A DNA stretch of 36,165 nucleotides from Nostoc sp. FACHB-280 (GTDB taxonomy: Bacteria; Cyanobacteriota; Cyanobacteriia; Cyanobacteriales; Nostocaceae): positions 1 through 36,165 of the forward strand of contig NZ_JACJSD010000060.1 in NCBI RefSeq assembly GCF_014697615.1, written 5' to 3'. Of this stretch, positions 17,187-26,367 are shown one piece after another (position 1 is the first letter of the stretch; every line of letters starts with the position of its first letter). The translations under genes were made by a program, and so were the position numbers. A model generated the notes under the pieces. That model searched no databases, was not told the DNA's origin, and saw nothing but the letters and a program-made list of their open reading frames with translations.

Positions 17187-17432
17187 ATGACCCTCGAACA
17201 AATACTGGATAAATTGCAAGAATTAAATGCAGATGAACAAGAAAAAGTTTTAGCATTTATTGATTCACTTGAAAGCCAAAAGCATCAAATAAAACATGGG
17301 TCTAAGTTAGGTAAAAAATTAAGAGCAATTCGTCAAGAAATTATTGATTCTGGTCTTCCTTTGTTAACTGCGAAAGAAGCAGATATAGAGAAAGCAGAAC
17401 GTCGGGGTGGTTATGGAGAAGACCTGAGATGA
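17187..17432 (+). CDS. Antitoxin (DUF2281-like) of a PIN-toxin pair
   Basis: This 81-residue protein starts MTLEQILDKLQELNADEQEKV, a form typical of small cyanobacterial antitoxins with a helical N-terminus and a charged tail (KAERRGGYGEDLR). Its ATGA overlap with the PIN-domain gene shows translational coupling. I start at the ATG at 17187; an in-frame ATG at 17154 would add 11 hydrophobic residues untypical of the family. It should neutralise the toxin and repress the operon. It lies on the strand opposite to the Ro-like system, between element A and the vWA gene. Confidence 0.78.
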   Translation: MTLEQILDKLQELNADEQEKVLAFIDSLESQKHQIKHGSKLGKKLRAIRQEIIDSGLPLLTAKEADIEKAERRGGYGEDLR

Positions 17433-17833
17433 TTCGTACTTTTATTGATGCTGGTGTTTTAATTTATGCTGCTCGTTCTCAAGGAGATATAGCTGAGAAA
17501 GCTTTACAAATTTTGGAGGATGAAAACCGAGAATTTGCTTCTAGTATTTTTCTGAAGTTAGAAGTATTGCCGAAAGCAATTTATAATCAGCAAAAAACTG
17601 AAGTTAAGTTTTATGAAGCCTTTTTTGATGAAGTTTCTTATTGGGCAAATGATATAAATTCAATTATTGAGATAGCTTATGAAGAATCAAGTAAATTTGG
17701 CGTGGGGGCAATGGACGCTTTACATATTGCGTCCGCTATATCTGTAGGAGCAACGGAATTTGTTACTAATGAAAAACTAGGAAAATCTATTCATCGTACT
17801 CAAAGCATTAAAATGATTTCTATTCATTCATAA
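17429..17833 (+). CDS. PIN-domain (VapC-like) ribonuclease toxin
   Basis: This 134-residue PIN nuclease has acidic residues D7 (TFIDAGVLIY), E45 (FLKLEVLPKA), D96 (GAMDALHIASA) and E115 (FVTNEKLGKS, where Asp is more usual). VapC-type toxins cut structured RNA such as initiator or other tRNAs, and in some cases the sarcin-ricin loop of 23S rRNA. This is notable because the adjacent element A carries a sarcin-ricin-loop copy and other elements carry tRNA mimics. Start ATG overlaps the antitoxin stop (ATGA). Base composition is AT-rich, as usual for mobile toxin-antitoxin pairs. Confidence 0.85.
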   Translation: MIRTFIDAGVLIYAARSQGDIAEKALQILEDENREFASSIFLKLEVLPKAIYNQQKTEVKFYEAFFDEVSYWANDINSIIEIAYEESSKFGVGAMDALHIASAISVGATEFVTNEKLGKSIHRTQSIKMISIHS

Positions 17834-17889
17834 GATGAGTGTAAGAGGTTATTTATAAAGTAAAAATAAAATTACTGTAGTTGACTGAC

Positions 17890-17918
17890 TGCGGGAAGCC
17901 GCTAACGCGTCTATGCGG
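17890..17918 (-). repeat. Dispersed repeat TAGACGCG-type, inverted copy
   Basis: Read on the minus strand this is CCGCATAGACGCGTTAGCGG followed by CTTCCCGCA, the same family as the two copies inside 10849-10991. Confidence 0.7.
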
Positions 17919-17947
17919 TTCGTTAAAAAAATTGCTTGAGGTTATGA

Positions 17948-17975
17948 GGTGCGTCAAGTATAAACATAACGCACC
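17948..17975 (-). terminator. Hairpin after the Ro-like gene
   Basis: GGTGCGT (17948-17954) and ACGCACC (17969-17975) form a perfect 7-bp stem starting 12 bases after the stop of the 17987-19423 gene. A T-run follows on the minus strand only 15-20 bases later, so termination may be partial; read-through to element A is possible. Confidence 0.45.
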
Positions 17976-17986
17976 CATTTTTCAGT

Positions 17987-19444
<1,458 letters not shown>

Positions 19445-19462
19445 TCAGGAGGCAGTGTTGCA

Positions 19463-19485
19463 CGCGGGGTGATATTGTCACCGCG
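19463..19485 (-). promoter_or_regulatory. Leader hairpin of the Ro-like gene, competing with element F
   Basis: GGTGA (19468-19472) pairs with TCACC (19478-19482), extended by CGC/GCG. The 5' arm (on the minus strand) shares bases 19481-19485 with the lower stem of element F, so the two structures exclude each other. It lies 40-60 bases before the start codon, where such a switch could control translation. Speculative. Confidence 0.35.
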
Positions 19486-19713
19486 CAAGTTTTAGAGGTT
19501 GTTTGAAAAGTGGTTGGTTGTGATTATTAACATTTCTTGATCCCCCCTATCCCCCCTTAAAAAGGGGGGAAATTCTTCCAGTCCCCCTTTTTAAGGGGGA
19601 TTTAGGGGGATCTAAAATTATTTAATACACCACCAGAGACTTTTCAAACATTCTCTTAGAAGCATTGGTGTAACTGATTGAGAGTTATGTAAGCTTCTGC
19701 GATCGGGGCGCGG
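19481..19713 (-). ncRNA. Degenerate Y-RNA-like element F, split by a MITE, in the Ro-like gene leader
   Basis: The 5' strand at 19686-19713 reads CCGCGCCCCGATCGCAGAAGC followed by TTACATA, matching the start of elements B and E. The 3' strand at 19481-19492 reads AAAACTTGCGCGG. CCGCGC pairs with GCGCGG, and AGAAGC pairs with GCTTCT (19659-19664). A 149-bp palindromic insert (19501-19649) interrupts it. The module is much shorter than in the other elements and may be decayed. Confidence 0.5.
19501..19649. mobile_element. 149-bp palindromic MITE
   Basis: Perfect 11-bp terminal inverted repeats, GTTTGAAAAGT (19501-19511) and ACTTTTCAAAC (19639-19649), flank a core of GATCCCCCC and CCCCTTAAAAAGGGGG type palindromes. 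The core resembles that of the element at 35166-35332. No coding capacity. No clear target duplication. Confidence 0.75.
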
Positions 19714-19785
19714 CAACAACTGCCGATATTATGTTATTTGAGAGAAACTGAGTTGCATTTAACTCATAATTTGTGATGAATAAAA

Positions 19786-19945
<160 letters not shown>

Positions 19946-19951
19946 AAAATT

Positions 19952-20738
<787 letters not shown>

Positions 20739-20798
20739 TGAACTCACCTCTCTATGATTGAATTAATGTTTTAGTTAAATACAATTTCAATTATTGGA

Positions 20799-20938
20799 AT
20801 TCCGCACAAGTTAGCAAAGCAGTTTTAACAATTGCCTTTACAATTTTGGCTACGCTCCCATTAGCGGGAGCGACAGGAATCGAACCTGTATATCCATTTC
20901 TGGATAGTGTGTAGGCTTTACAAGTTAGGGTGCGGAAT
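20799..20938 (-). ncRNA. Y-RNA-like element C with a circularly permuted tRNA
   Basis: The lower stem ATTCCGCAC (20930-20938) with GTGCGGAAT (20799-20807) is 9 bp and perfect. The internal loop is CCTAACTT and TAACTT. The upper stem GTAAAGC/GCTTTGC (20915-20921, 20814-20820) has one G-U. The module runs 3' half first: T-arm ACAGG-TTCGATT-CCTGT, acceptor strand CGCTCCC (20866-20872), loop GCTAAT, acceptor strand GGGAGCG (20853-20859), TA, then D-arm GCC...GGC. The acceptor stem is thus closed and the tRNA is opened at the anticodon, where the Y-like stem attaches. This is like bacterial YrlA RNAs, whose module mimics tRNA. The GGGAGCGTAGCCAA start resembles Cys/Gln-type tRNA. 140 nt. Confidence 0.82.
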
Positions 20939-20951
20939 AAAGTTTAAATAA

Positions 20952-21134
20952 TTCCGTGCGAGTTCAAAAAGCTTGTTACAACTACGGCCGTTCTTACCAA
21001 ATATTGGCAGTGGACACGCACGCTAAATCTGCGAGAGACTTAGAAATCATGCTTCGCTAGTTCGATCGCTCGAATTTTACTACCTTAGAGCCGTTATCAA
21101 TGTGTATGTATGCTTGATGTGTCAGGACACGGAA
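20952..21134 (-). ncRNA. Y-RNA-like element D with permuted 23S rRNA H69-H71 mimic
   Basis: The lower stem TTCCGTG (21128-21134) with CACGGAA (20952-20958) is perfect. The 5' loop strand is TCCTGAC and the 3' strand GAACTCG; the upper stem is AAGC/GCTT (21112-21115, 20969-20972). On the minus strand the early part (21072-21097) reads ATAACGGC then TCTAAGGTAGTAAAATTC, matching 23S rRNA ATAACGGTCCTAAGGTAGCG region (H69 3' strand to H71). The late part (20971-21000) reads GGTAAGAACGGCCGTAGTTG, matching the preceding 23S segment GGTAA..ACGG(C)GGCCGTAACT. The order is permuted: helix 69 stem GGCCGT/ACGGCT (20984-20989, 21089-21094) is kept and the Y-like stem takes the place of its loop. 183 nt. 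Confidence 0.78.
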
Positions 21135-21145
21135 AATTAGGGTCT

Positions 21146-21591
<446 letters not shown>

Positions 21592-21661
21592 AAGCTTGTA
21601 AAAATTAATAGAGATTATGCTTTTCTTTTGCCTTTTAACTTTTTCCTTTTACCTTATTGGT

Positions 21662-21745
21662 TAGTGGAGCCGTCGGGAATCGAACCCGACTCCTGCAACC
21701 GTCCGTTTGTTGGTTTCGGAGCAGTCGAACGCCAATCGCGGCCCC
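21662..21745 (-). ncRNA. 84-nt tmRNA-like tRNA mimic at the head of the array
   Basis: Acceptor GGGGCCG (21739-21745) pairs with CGGCTCC (one G-U), and the T-arm is TCGGG-TTCGATT-CCCGA. After the 5' acceptor, CGATTGGCGTTCGAC matches the D-loop consensus of tmRNA (UGG..UUCGAC) rather than a tRNA D-arm. A short hairpin (CTGC/GCAG with inner AACC/GGTT) stands where tmRNA has helix P2 and its mRNA-like domain. No tag reading frame or pseudoknots are present. The 3' end reads A-CTA instead of A-CCA. It is probably a tmRNA-domain mimic, not a working tmRNA. Confidence 0.6.
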
Positions 21746-21762
21746 AAAAGTGGGTAATGCGG

Positions 21763-21790
21763 AAAATAGCTGTGTTTATCGAGTTATCAA
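21763..21790 (-). promoter_or_regulatory. Candidate promoter of the RNA array
   Basis: On the minus strand TTGATA (21785-21790), 16 bases, then TATTTT (21763-21768), about 17 bases before the tmRNA-like element. This would transcribe elements E, D, C, B and the embedded genes in one direction. No other evidence. Confidence 0.3.
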
Positions 21791-22214
21791 GGTTCTGCAA
21801 GGATGAATTTTTGCCTTTTGAGTGGGCTGTCATCCTTGTAATACATTTGTAGTATGTATTTCAGATAATGTCAAGAGGATGGTTAAAAAAGTAGGGGGTA
21901 GCACCTCGACTTACCTCAACTTCGCTCGGCGACTAGCATAAGGAAGATTGTTCCCCCTTGCACCCAGCACCCTGCCCCTTATTCTCTTCACATCTTTTTG
22001 GTCTATATATTGAAATGATTTTGTGAATATTCCGGAATGAATTTCACCGTATAAATACTATGAAAAAATATTGTCTGTTTCGGATATTGTGGAAAATACG
22101 GTTATTTAACTCATTTTAGAAGATGATATTTTCTCTAGAATTTTACGATGTATTTATCTAACATTAATTGAATAGAAATTACATTAGTAAGGCAGTTATT
22201 TAGTCATACTAACA
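21791..22214. other. Intergenic region upstream of the PEP-CTERM gene
   Basis: AT-rich sequence with short G/C-rich remnants (near 21893-21985: a run of TAGGGGGTAGCACC and CACCCAGCACCCTGCCCC) of the kind that forms small cyanobacterial repeats. No reading frame, tRNA or clear operator is visible. The 22215 gene lacks a good Shine-Dalgarno site. Confidence 0.5.
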
Positions 22215-23468
22215 ATGTCGATAAAACACAAAACAAAATTTGCTGTGATTCCTCTATCTCTAGCAACCGTTACCATAGCAAGTTTAATAGAACCAGCTAT
22301 GGCTGTTAATTTGGGAGCCGCACAAGACTATAACGTATTCGTGTTTGGAGACATGAATCAAAGTTCTGACTCTGAAGGTCGTGTAGCAGTTGGTGGTAAT
22401 GCGACATTCACTAATTTTGGTATCGCTGACCGTTTAGCTAATTCTAATGGTACAGATACTAGACTGATAGTAGGTGGAGATTTAACTTACAACGGTGGTC
22501 AAATTTTTGGTGGTAATGCTGTTGTCGGTGGTAGTGTTAAAACTTCTGTGAATTTCAACTGTTCTCCAAACTGTGGTGTTAGTTCAGGTACACCGCTCAA
22601 TTTTGAGACAGCCCGCCAAGAATTAACTTATCTTTCTGAATCTTTAGGTGGGTTAAGTGCTACAGGTTCTACAGAGTATAAATGGAATGGAATTCATCTT
22701 CAGGGTAACAATAGTGATTTAAATATTTTCACTATTGATGGTTCACAGTTTTCTAACAGCACTTATTTGAATATTGCTGGAGTAGGTAGTAACTCTACAG
22801 TAATTTTTAATATTTTAGGTAATAGCGTCAACATTAGTAACTTTGGACTTAACCTTAATGGACTAAATAAACAAAATATTTTGTTTAACTTTGTTGATGC
22901 TACTCAGGTAAAAACTACTGGTTTCTCGTTCTACGGTAGTGTACTGGCAACTAAAGCTAATGTCCTATTTAATAACGGGAATGTAGAAGGAACTTTAGTA
23001 GCTTCTTCGCTATCTGGTAGTGGTGAGTTTCACAATACTAAGTTTGCTGGGAACTTACCTAACATACCTAAGCCACAGCCAGAAACCCCAACTAACCCCA
23101 CTCCTGAAACACCAGTAACTCCAACTAACCCAACTCCCGAAACACCAGAAACTCCAACTAACCCAACTCCCGAAACACCAGAAACTCCCACTGAACCCAC
23201 TCCCGAAACACCAGAAACTCCAACTAACCCAACTCCCGAAACACCAGAAACTCCAACTAACCCAACTCCCGAAACACCAGAAACTCCAACTGAACCCACT
23301 CCTGAAACACCTGAAACTCCAACTAACCCAACTCCTGAGCCTCCTGTTTCAACCTCAGTACCAGAACCAAGTACAGTGATGGGATTACTTTTTGTAGTTG
23401 GTTTATTTGGCTTTTCTCGCCGGAATAAATTATCCACTAAATCAGCTATGACTGGTGAGAAAATTTAG
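22215..23468 (+). CDS. Choice-of-anchor A family exported protein with PEP-CTERM tail
   Basis: This 417-residue secreted protein has a signal peptide (about 1-30, ending PAMA) and a choice-of-anchor A-type beta-helical domain (about 31-275: LGAAQDYNVFVFGDMNQSSD, EGRVAVGGNATF, LIVGGDLTYNGGQIFGGNAVV, GFSFYGSVLATKANVLFNNG, VEGTLVA). A low-complexity stalk of PTNPTPETPETP units follows at about 284-372, then a PEP-CTERM-like sorting signal (VPEPSTVMGLLFVVGLFGF then SRRNK). It is probably displayed on the cell surface or in the sheath after processing by an exosortase-type system. The stalk length is likely variable because of its DNA repeats. Confidence 0.88.
   Translation: MSIKHKTKFAVIPLSLATVTIASLIEPAMAVNLGAAQDYNVFVFGDMNQSSDSEGRVAVGGNATFTNFGIADRLANSNGTDTRLIVGGDLTYNGGQIFGGNAVVGGSVKTSVNFNCSPNCGVSSGTPLNFETARQELTYLSESLGGLSATGSTEYKWNGIHLQGNNSDLNIFTIDGSQFSNSTYLNIAGVGSNSTVIFNILGNSVNISNFGLNLNGLNKQNILFNFVDATQVKTTGFSFYGSVLATKANVLFNNGNVEGTLVASSLSGSGEFHNTKFAGNLPNIPKPQPETPTNPTPETPVTPTNPTPETPETPTNPTPETPETPTEPTPETPETPTNPTPETPETPTNPTPETPETPTEPTPETPETPTNPTPEPPVSTSVPEPSTVMGLLFVVGLFGFSRRNKLSTKSAMTGEKI
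23086..23340 (+). repeat. In-frame tandem repeats encoding a Pro-Thr-Glu stalk
   Basis: Repeating units of about 36 bases with the core CCAACTCCCGAAACACCAGA alternate between CCAACTAACCCAACT and CCCACTGAACCCACT versions. This gives about seven PT(N/E)PTPETPE units and is prone to copy-number change. Confidence 0.9.
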
Positions 23469-23497
23469 TCAGTAACATTCAATTATGTCTGCGAAAC

Positions 23498-23532
23498 TAG
23501 ATCCCCGACTTCTCAAAGAAGCCGGGGATCTA
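23498..23532. repeat. Dispersed palindromic hairpin repeat, copy 3
   Basis: TAGATCCCCGACTTCT (23498-23513), loop CAA, AGAAGCCGGGGATCTA (23517-23532), with one A-C mismatch relative to copies 1 and 2. Confidence 0.85.
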
Positions 23533-23572
23533 AGATTCTAAGTTATTAAATGTTTGATTTATAATTTTTGAC

Positions 23573-24148
23573 ATGAATCAAAATCAAATTCATTCCCAAA
23601 ACTGGTCACAAGAAAGTTATATTAAGGCTTATCAATTTGCTGCGATCGCACATCAAGACCAAACTATTCCCGGTTCTGAGCTGCCTTATATCATACACCT
23701 GAGTTTTGTCAGTATGGAATTAATAGCAGCCTTAAGTTTGGAAAAAGTAACTGATGGTAATTTGGCAATTCAATGTGCAGTTTTGCATGACACCATCGAA
23801 GACACCGATACAAATTTTGAAAAAATTAAAGCCGAGTTTGGTGAAGCAGTTGCCAAAGGTGTACTTGCATTAACCAAAGATAATAGTTTGGCAAAACATT
23901 TGCAAATGGCAGATAGTTTAAGGCGGATAAAACAACAACCGCCAGAAATTTGGATGGTTAAGTTAGCAGATAGAATCAGCAACCTCCAAGCACCTCCACA
24001 TTACTGGAGTCAAGAAAAAATTATTAAATATCGAGAAGAAGCTATAGAGATTTATGAAGCTTTGAAAGATGCAAGTCCGTTTTTGGCTGCAAGGTTGGCT
24101 AGTAAAATTGAAAACTACAAGGCATATATACAATCAGATGATATTTAA
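23573..24148 (+). CDS. Small (p)ppGpp hydrolase-like HD-domain protein
   Basis: This 191-residue stand-alone HD phosphohydrolase resembles the RelA/SpoT hydrolase domain (Mesh1/SAH class). The expected metal-site pattern is seen: FAAIAHQDQTIPGSELPYIIH (first His and the substrate segment), LHDTIEDTDTNF (HD pair and ED) and KLADRISNL (late Asp). There is no synthetase, TGS or ACT domain. It probably removes the 3'-diphosphate of (p)ppGpp or a related nucleotide. It is monocistronic, between the PEP-CTERM gene and the signalling pair downstream. Confidence 0.85.
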   Translation: MNQNQIHSQNWSQESYIKAYQFAAIAHQDQTIPGSELPYIIHLSFVSMELIAALSLEKVTDGNLAIQCAVLHDTIEDTDTNFEKIKAEFGEAVAKGVLALTKDNSLAKHLQMADSLRRIKQQPPEIWMVKLADRISNLQAPPHYWSQEKIIKYREEAIEIYEALKDASPFLAARLASKIENYKAYIQSDDI

Positions 24149-24357
24149 ACCAGTTATATACGGCTAAATTAGGGACTTTGGCTTCTAAATCCTGGATTCT
24201 CCTATGTTGATGTGAGTTTGGCAATTAATCAGGGAAGACTATCAATAGTTGTGTGTCAATAGTACTTAAGAAAGATATTTTGATATTTCGCTGATTTTCC
24301 TGAAACGTAGTGCTATTGAAGATTCTTCTGTGTAGATATCCGGGGAATAAATTCATC

Positions 24358-24894
24358 ATGGTTCAAACATCTTTGCTTGACGAACAAATACAATCTTTAG
24401 AACTACCTATAGAGCGTGACCAGTTTTTGCGAACTATCATTCGAGAATTGGCGGGAACTTTACAAGATGTTGTTGGAATTGAAGAAGCGGCAGGCTTTTT
24501 GAATGTAGTTGGTTATCGAACAGGTCAGCACGTCAATCAGATATATCATCAAGGGTTGGAAGTATCTAATCTTTCGCGTGAGCAGGTAACTGCTGTTCTT
24601 GTAGATTGGAAGCGCCGAATTCAAGGTGACTTTTACGTGATTGAAGAAAGTGATGAAAAGATTGTTTTAGGTAATCGTAAATGTCCTTTTGCAGAACAGG
24701 TAGAAGGACGTGAAGCTATGTGTGTGATGACATCGAATATATTTGGCGCGATCGCAGCAGATAATCTTGGTTATGCCAGGGTAGAGTTAAAAGACACCAT
24801 CGCCAGAGGTGCAAAGGAATGCACTGTGATTATTCATCTCAAACCTAGTGACATATCCGAGGAATTTGCCGGACAAGAATACTTCAAAGTATAG
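24358..24894 (+). CDS. Methanogen output domain 1-type signalling protein
   Basis: This 178-residue protein matches the cyanobacterial version of 'methanogen output domain 1' (V4R-like), in the segments RTIIRELAGTLQDVVGIEEAAGFLNVVGYRTGQHV, VLVDWKRRIQGDFYVIEES, NRKCPFAEQVEGREAMCVMTS and NLGYARVELKDTIARGAKECTV. Two cysteines (CPFAE and MCVMT) are conserved in the family and may bind a ligand or metal. The start is ATG 24358, with GGGGA upstream; a longer frame to 24310 is less likely. The next gene, a PAS-histidine kinase, is 141 bases downstream on the same strand, so it may act as that kinase's sensor or output partner. Confidence 0.75.
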   Translation: MVQTSLLDEQIQSLELPIERDQFLRTIIRELAGTLQDVVGIEEAAGFLNVVGYRTGQHVNQIYHQGLEVSNLSREQVTAVLVDWKRRIQGDFYVIEESDEKIVLGNRKCPFAEQVEGREAMCVMTSNIFGAIAADNLGYARVELKDTIARGAKECTVIIHLKPSDISEEFAGQEYFKV

Positions 24895-25035
24895 TAGCAG
24901 CATAAGGCTGACAATCTCGTGGCTGTAATATTTCTCGGCTGAAGTTGATTTCTTTAAACATGGCTAAGTCTTCTCACTTTTACTTGATGAGTGTTCTGCA
25001 CAAAGGCAAATATCCTGCTGTGATACCTCAAGATC

Positions 25036-26349
25036 ATGACACCTGATCAATTTTTAACTTTTGCCCAGGTTTTGCCGGAACCTATGCTACTTGTGACTAG
25101 CGCAGGTGAAATTTTGGCAGTCAATCAAGCTGCTACTAAACTGTTTAATAAAACTAGTAAAGCCTTGATTGGTCATTGTTTAAGTGAGTTTGTCACTGAC
25201 TCTTTAGAGAAGATAACAGATTATCTCAAAATGTGCGCTCAAAGTCGTCAAATGATTTTGGGCGCTTTTACTATTCAGCAAACTGAAGGCGAGGGAATTG
25301 CTTGTCGTTGTCAAGGTGCAGTAATTCAACCGCGATCGCAGCAAAGTCTAGCAATTAATTTACTCCGTTTAGAAAAGCGTACGACAACTGAATTTGTGGT
25401 GCTGAACCAAAAAATTCATGCCTTGAGTCAAGAAATTCAACAGCGCCAACGCATTCAAGCAGAATTAGCACAATCAAATGAAACCTTAAAACATACTCTG
25501 ATTAAACTGCAAAGTGCGCTAGAAGCTGTGCAAACAGAAAAAATGTCTGGGTTAGGACAGTTAGTCGCCGGTATTGCCCATGAAATTAATAATCCGATTA
25601 CCTTTATTCATGGAAATCTGAGCTATGCCAGTGGCTATTACAATGATTTACTCAACCTAATTCAGCTATATCAGCAAGAATATCCCCATCCCAGCCCCAA
25701 AATTCAGAAAGCAACTGCTGACATAGAACTAGACTTTCTCCAAGAAGATATCAAAAAATTGCTTTATTCAATGCAGATAGGTGCAGAACGGATTGCTGAG
25801 ATCGTGAATTCTTTGCGAAACTTCTCTCGCTTAGACGAAGCACAATTCAAGGTGGTTGATATTCATCAAGGTTTAGAGGCGACATTGATGATTTTACAAA
25901 GTCGTCTCAACCCTAGTGCGGAGTTTTCTGGTATTGAAGTAATTAAGGAATATGGTGAGTTGCCTTTGGTTTATTGTTCTCCTGGGCAAATCAATCAAGT
26001 TTTTATGAATATTTTAAATAATGCGATTGATGCTTTACAAGAAGCAGAAAAATTGCGATCGCCAGAATTAAGGCAAAATCACCCCAATCGTATTTGGATT
26101 CACACAGAAAAACTCAACAATTGCTACATTGCAATTCGCATCAAAGATAACGGTAACGGTATACCCTCGCAGATTCATCATCAAATATTTAATCCTTTCT
26201 TTACTACTAAACCTGTCGGGCAAGGAACAGGCTTAGGCTTATCGATTAGTTATCAAATTATTGAAGGGCATCGTGGTCGAATTAATATGATGTCTGATCC
26301 AACTTGGGGAACTGAATTTAGTATTGAGTTACCCATTGAGCCAGCTTGA
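25036..26349 (+). CDS. PAS-domain sensor histidine kinase
   Basis: This 437-residue soluble kinase has an N-terminal PAS domain at about 5-115 (LPEPMLLVTSAGEILAVNQA, LIGHCLSEF), a coiled coil at about 125-170, His182 in GIAHEINNP, then [24 protein letters not shown] and the [16 protein letters not shown] lid. Its catalytic half is close to the kinases at 3843-5600 and 30268-31977. No response regulator is adjacent. It may form a sensing unit with the preceding methanogen-output-domain protein. It is convergent with the CHAT gene, 18 bases apart. Confidence 0.9.
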   Translation: MTPDQFLTFAQVLPEPMLLVTSAGEILAVNQAATKLFNKTSKALIGHCLSEFVTDSLEKITDYLKMCAQSRQMILGAFTIQQTEGEGIACRCQGAVIQPRSQQSLAINLLRLEKRTTTEFVVLNQKIHALSQEIQQRQRIQAELAQSNETLKHTLIKLQSALEAVQTEKMSGLGQLVAGIAHEINNPITFIHGNLSYASGYYNDLLNLIQLYQQEYPHPSPKIQKATADIELDFLQEDIKKLLYSMQIGAERIAEIVNSLRNFSRLDEAQFKVVDIHQGLEATLMILQSRLNPSAEFSGIEVIKEYGELPLVYCSPGQINQVFMNILNNAIDALQEAEKLRSPELRQNHPNRIWIHTEKLNNCYIAIRIKDNGNGIPSQIHHQIFNPFFTTKPVGQGTGLGLSISYQIIEGHRGRINMMSDPTWGTEFSIELPIEPA

Positions 26350-26367
26350 AGAAGAATTCTTTCCGAA

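Noticed and set aside
21628-21852. 74-codon plus-strand frame
   Set aside because: It crosses the tmRNA-like element antisense; no protein features.
23030-23437. 135-codon minus-strand frame rich in GVSGVG
   Set aside because: It is the antisense reading of the Pro-Thr-Glu repeats of the PEP-CTERM protein.
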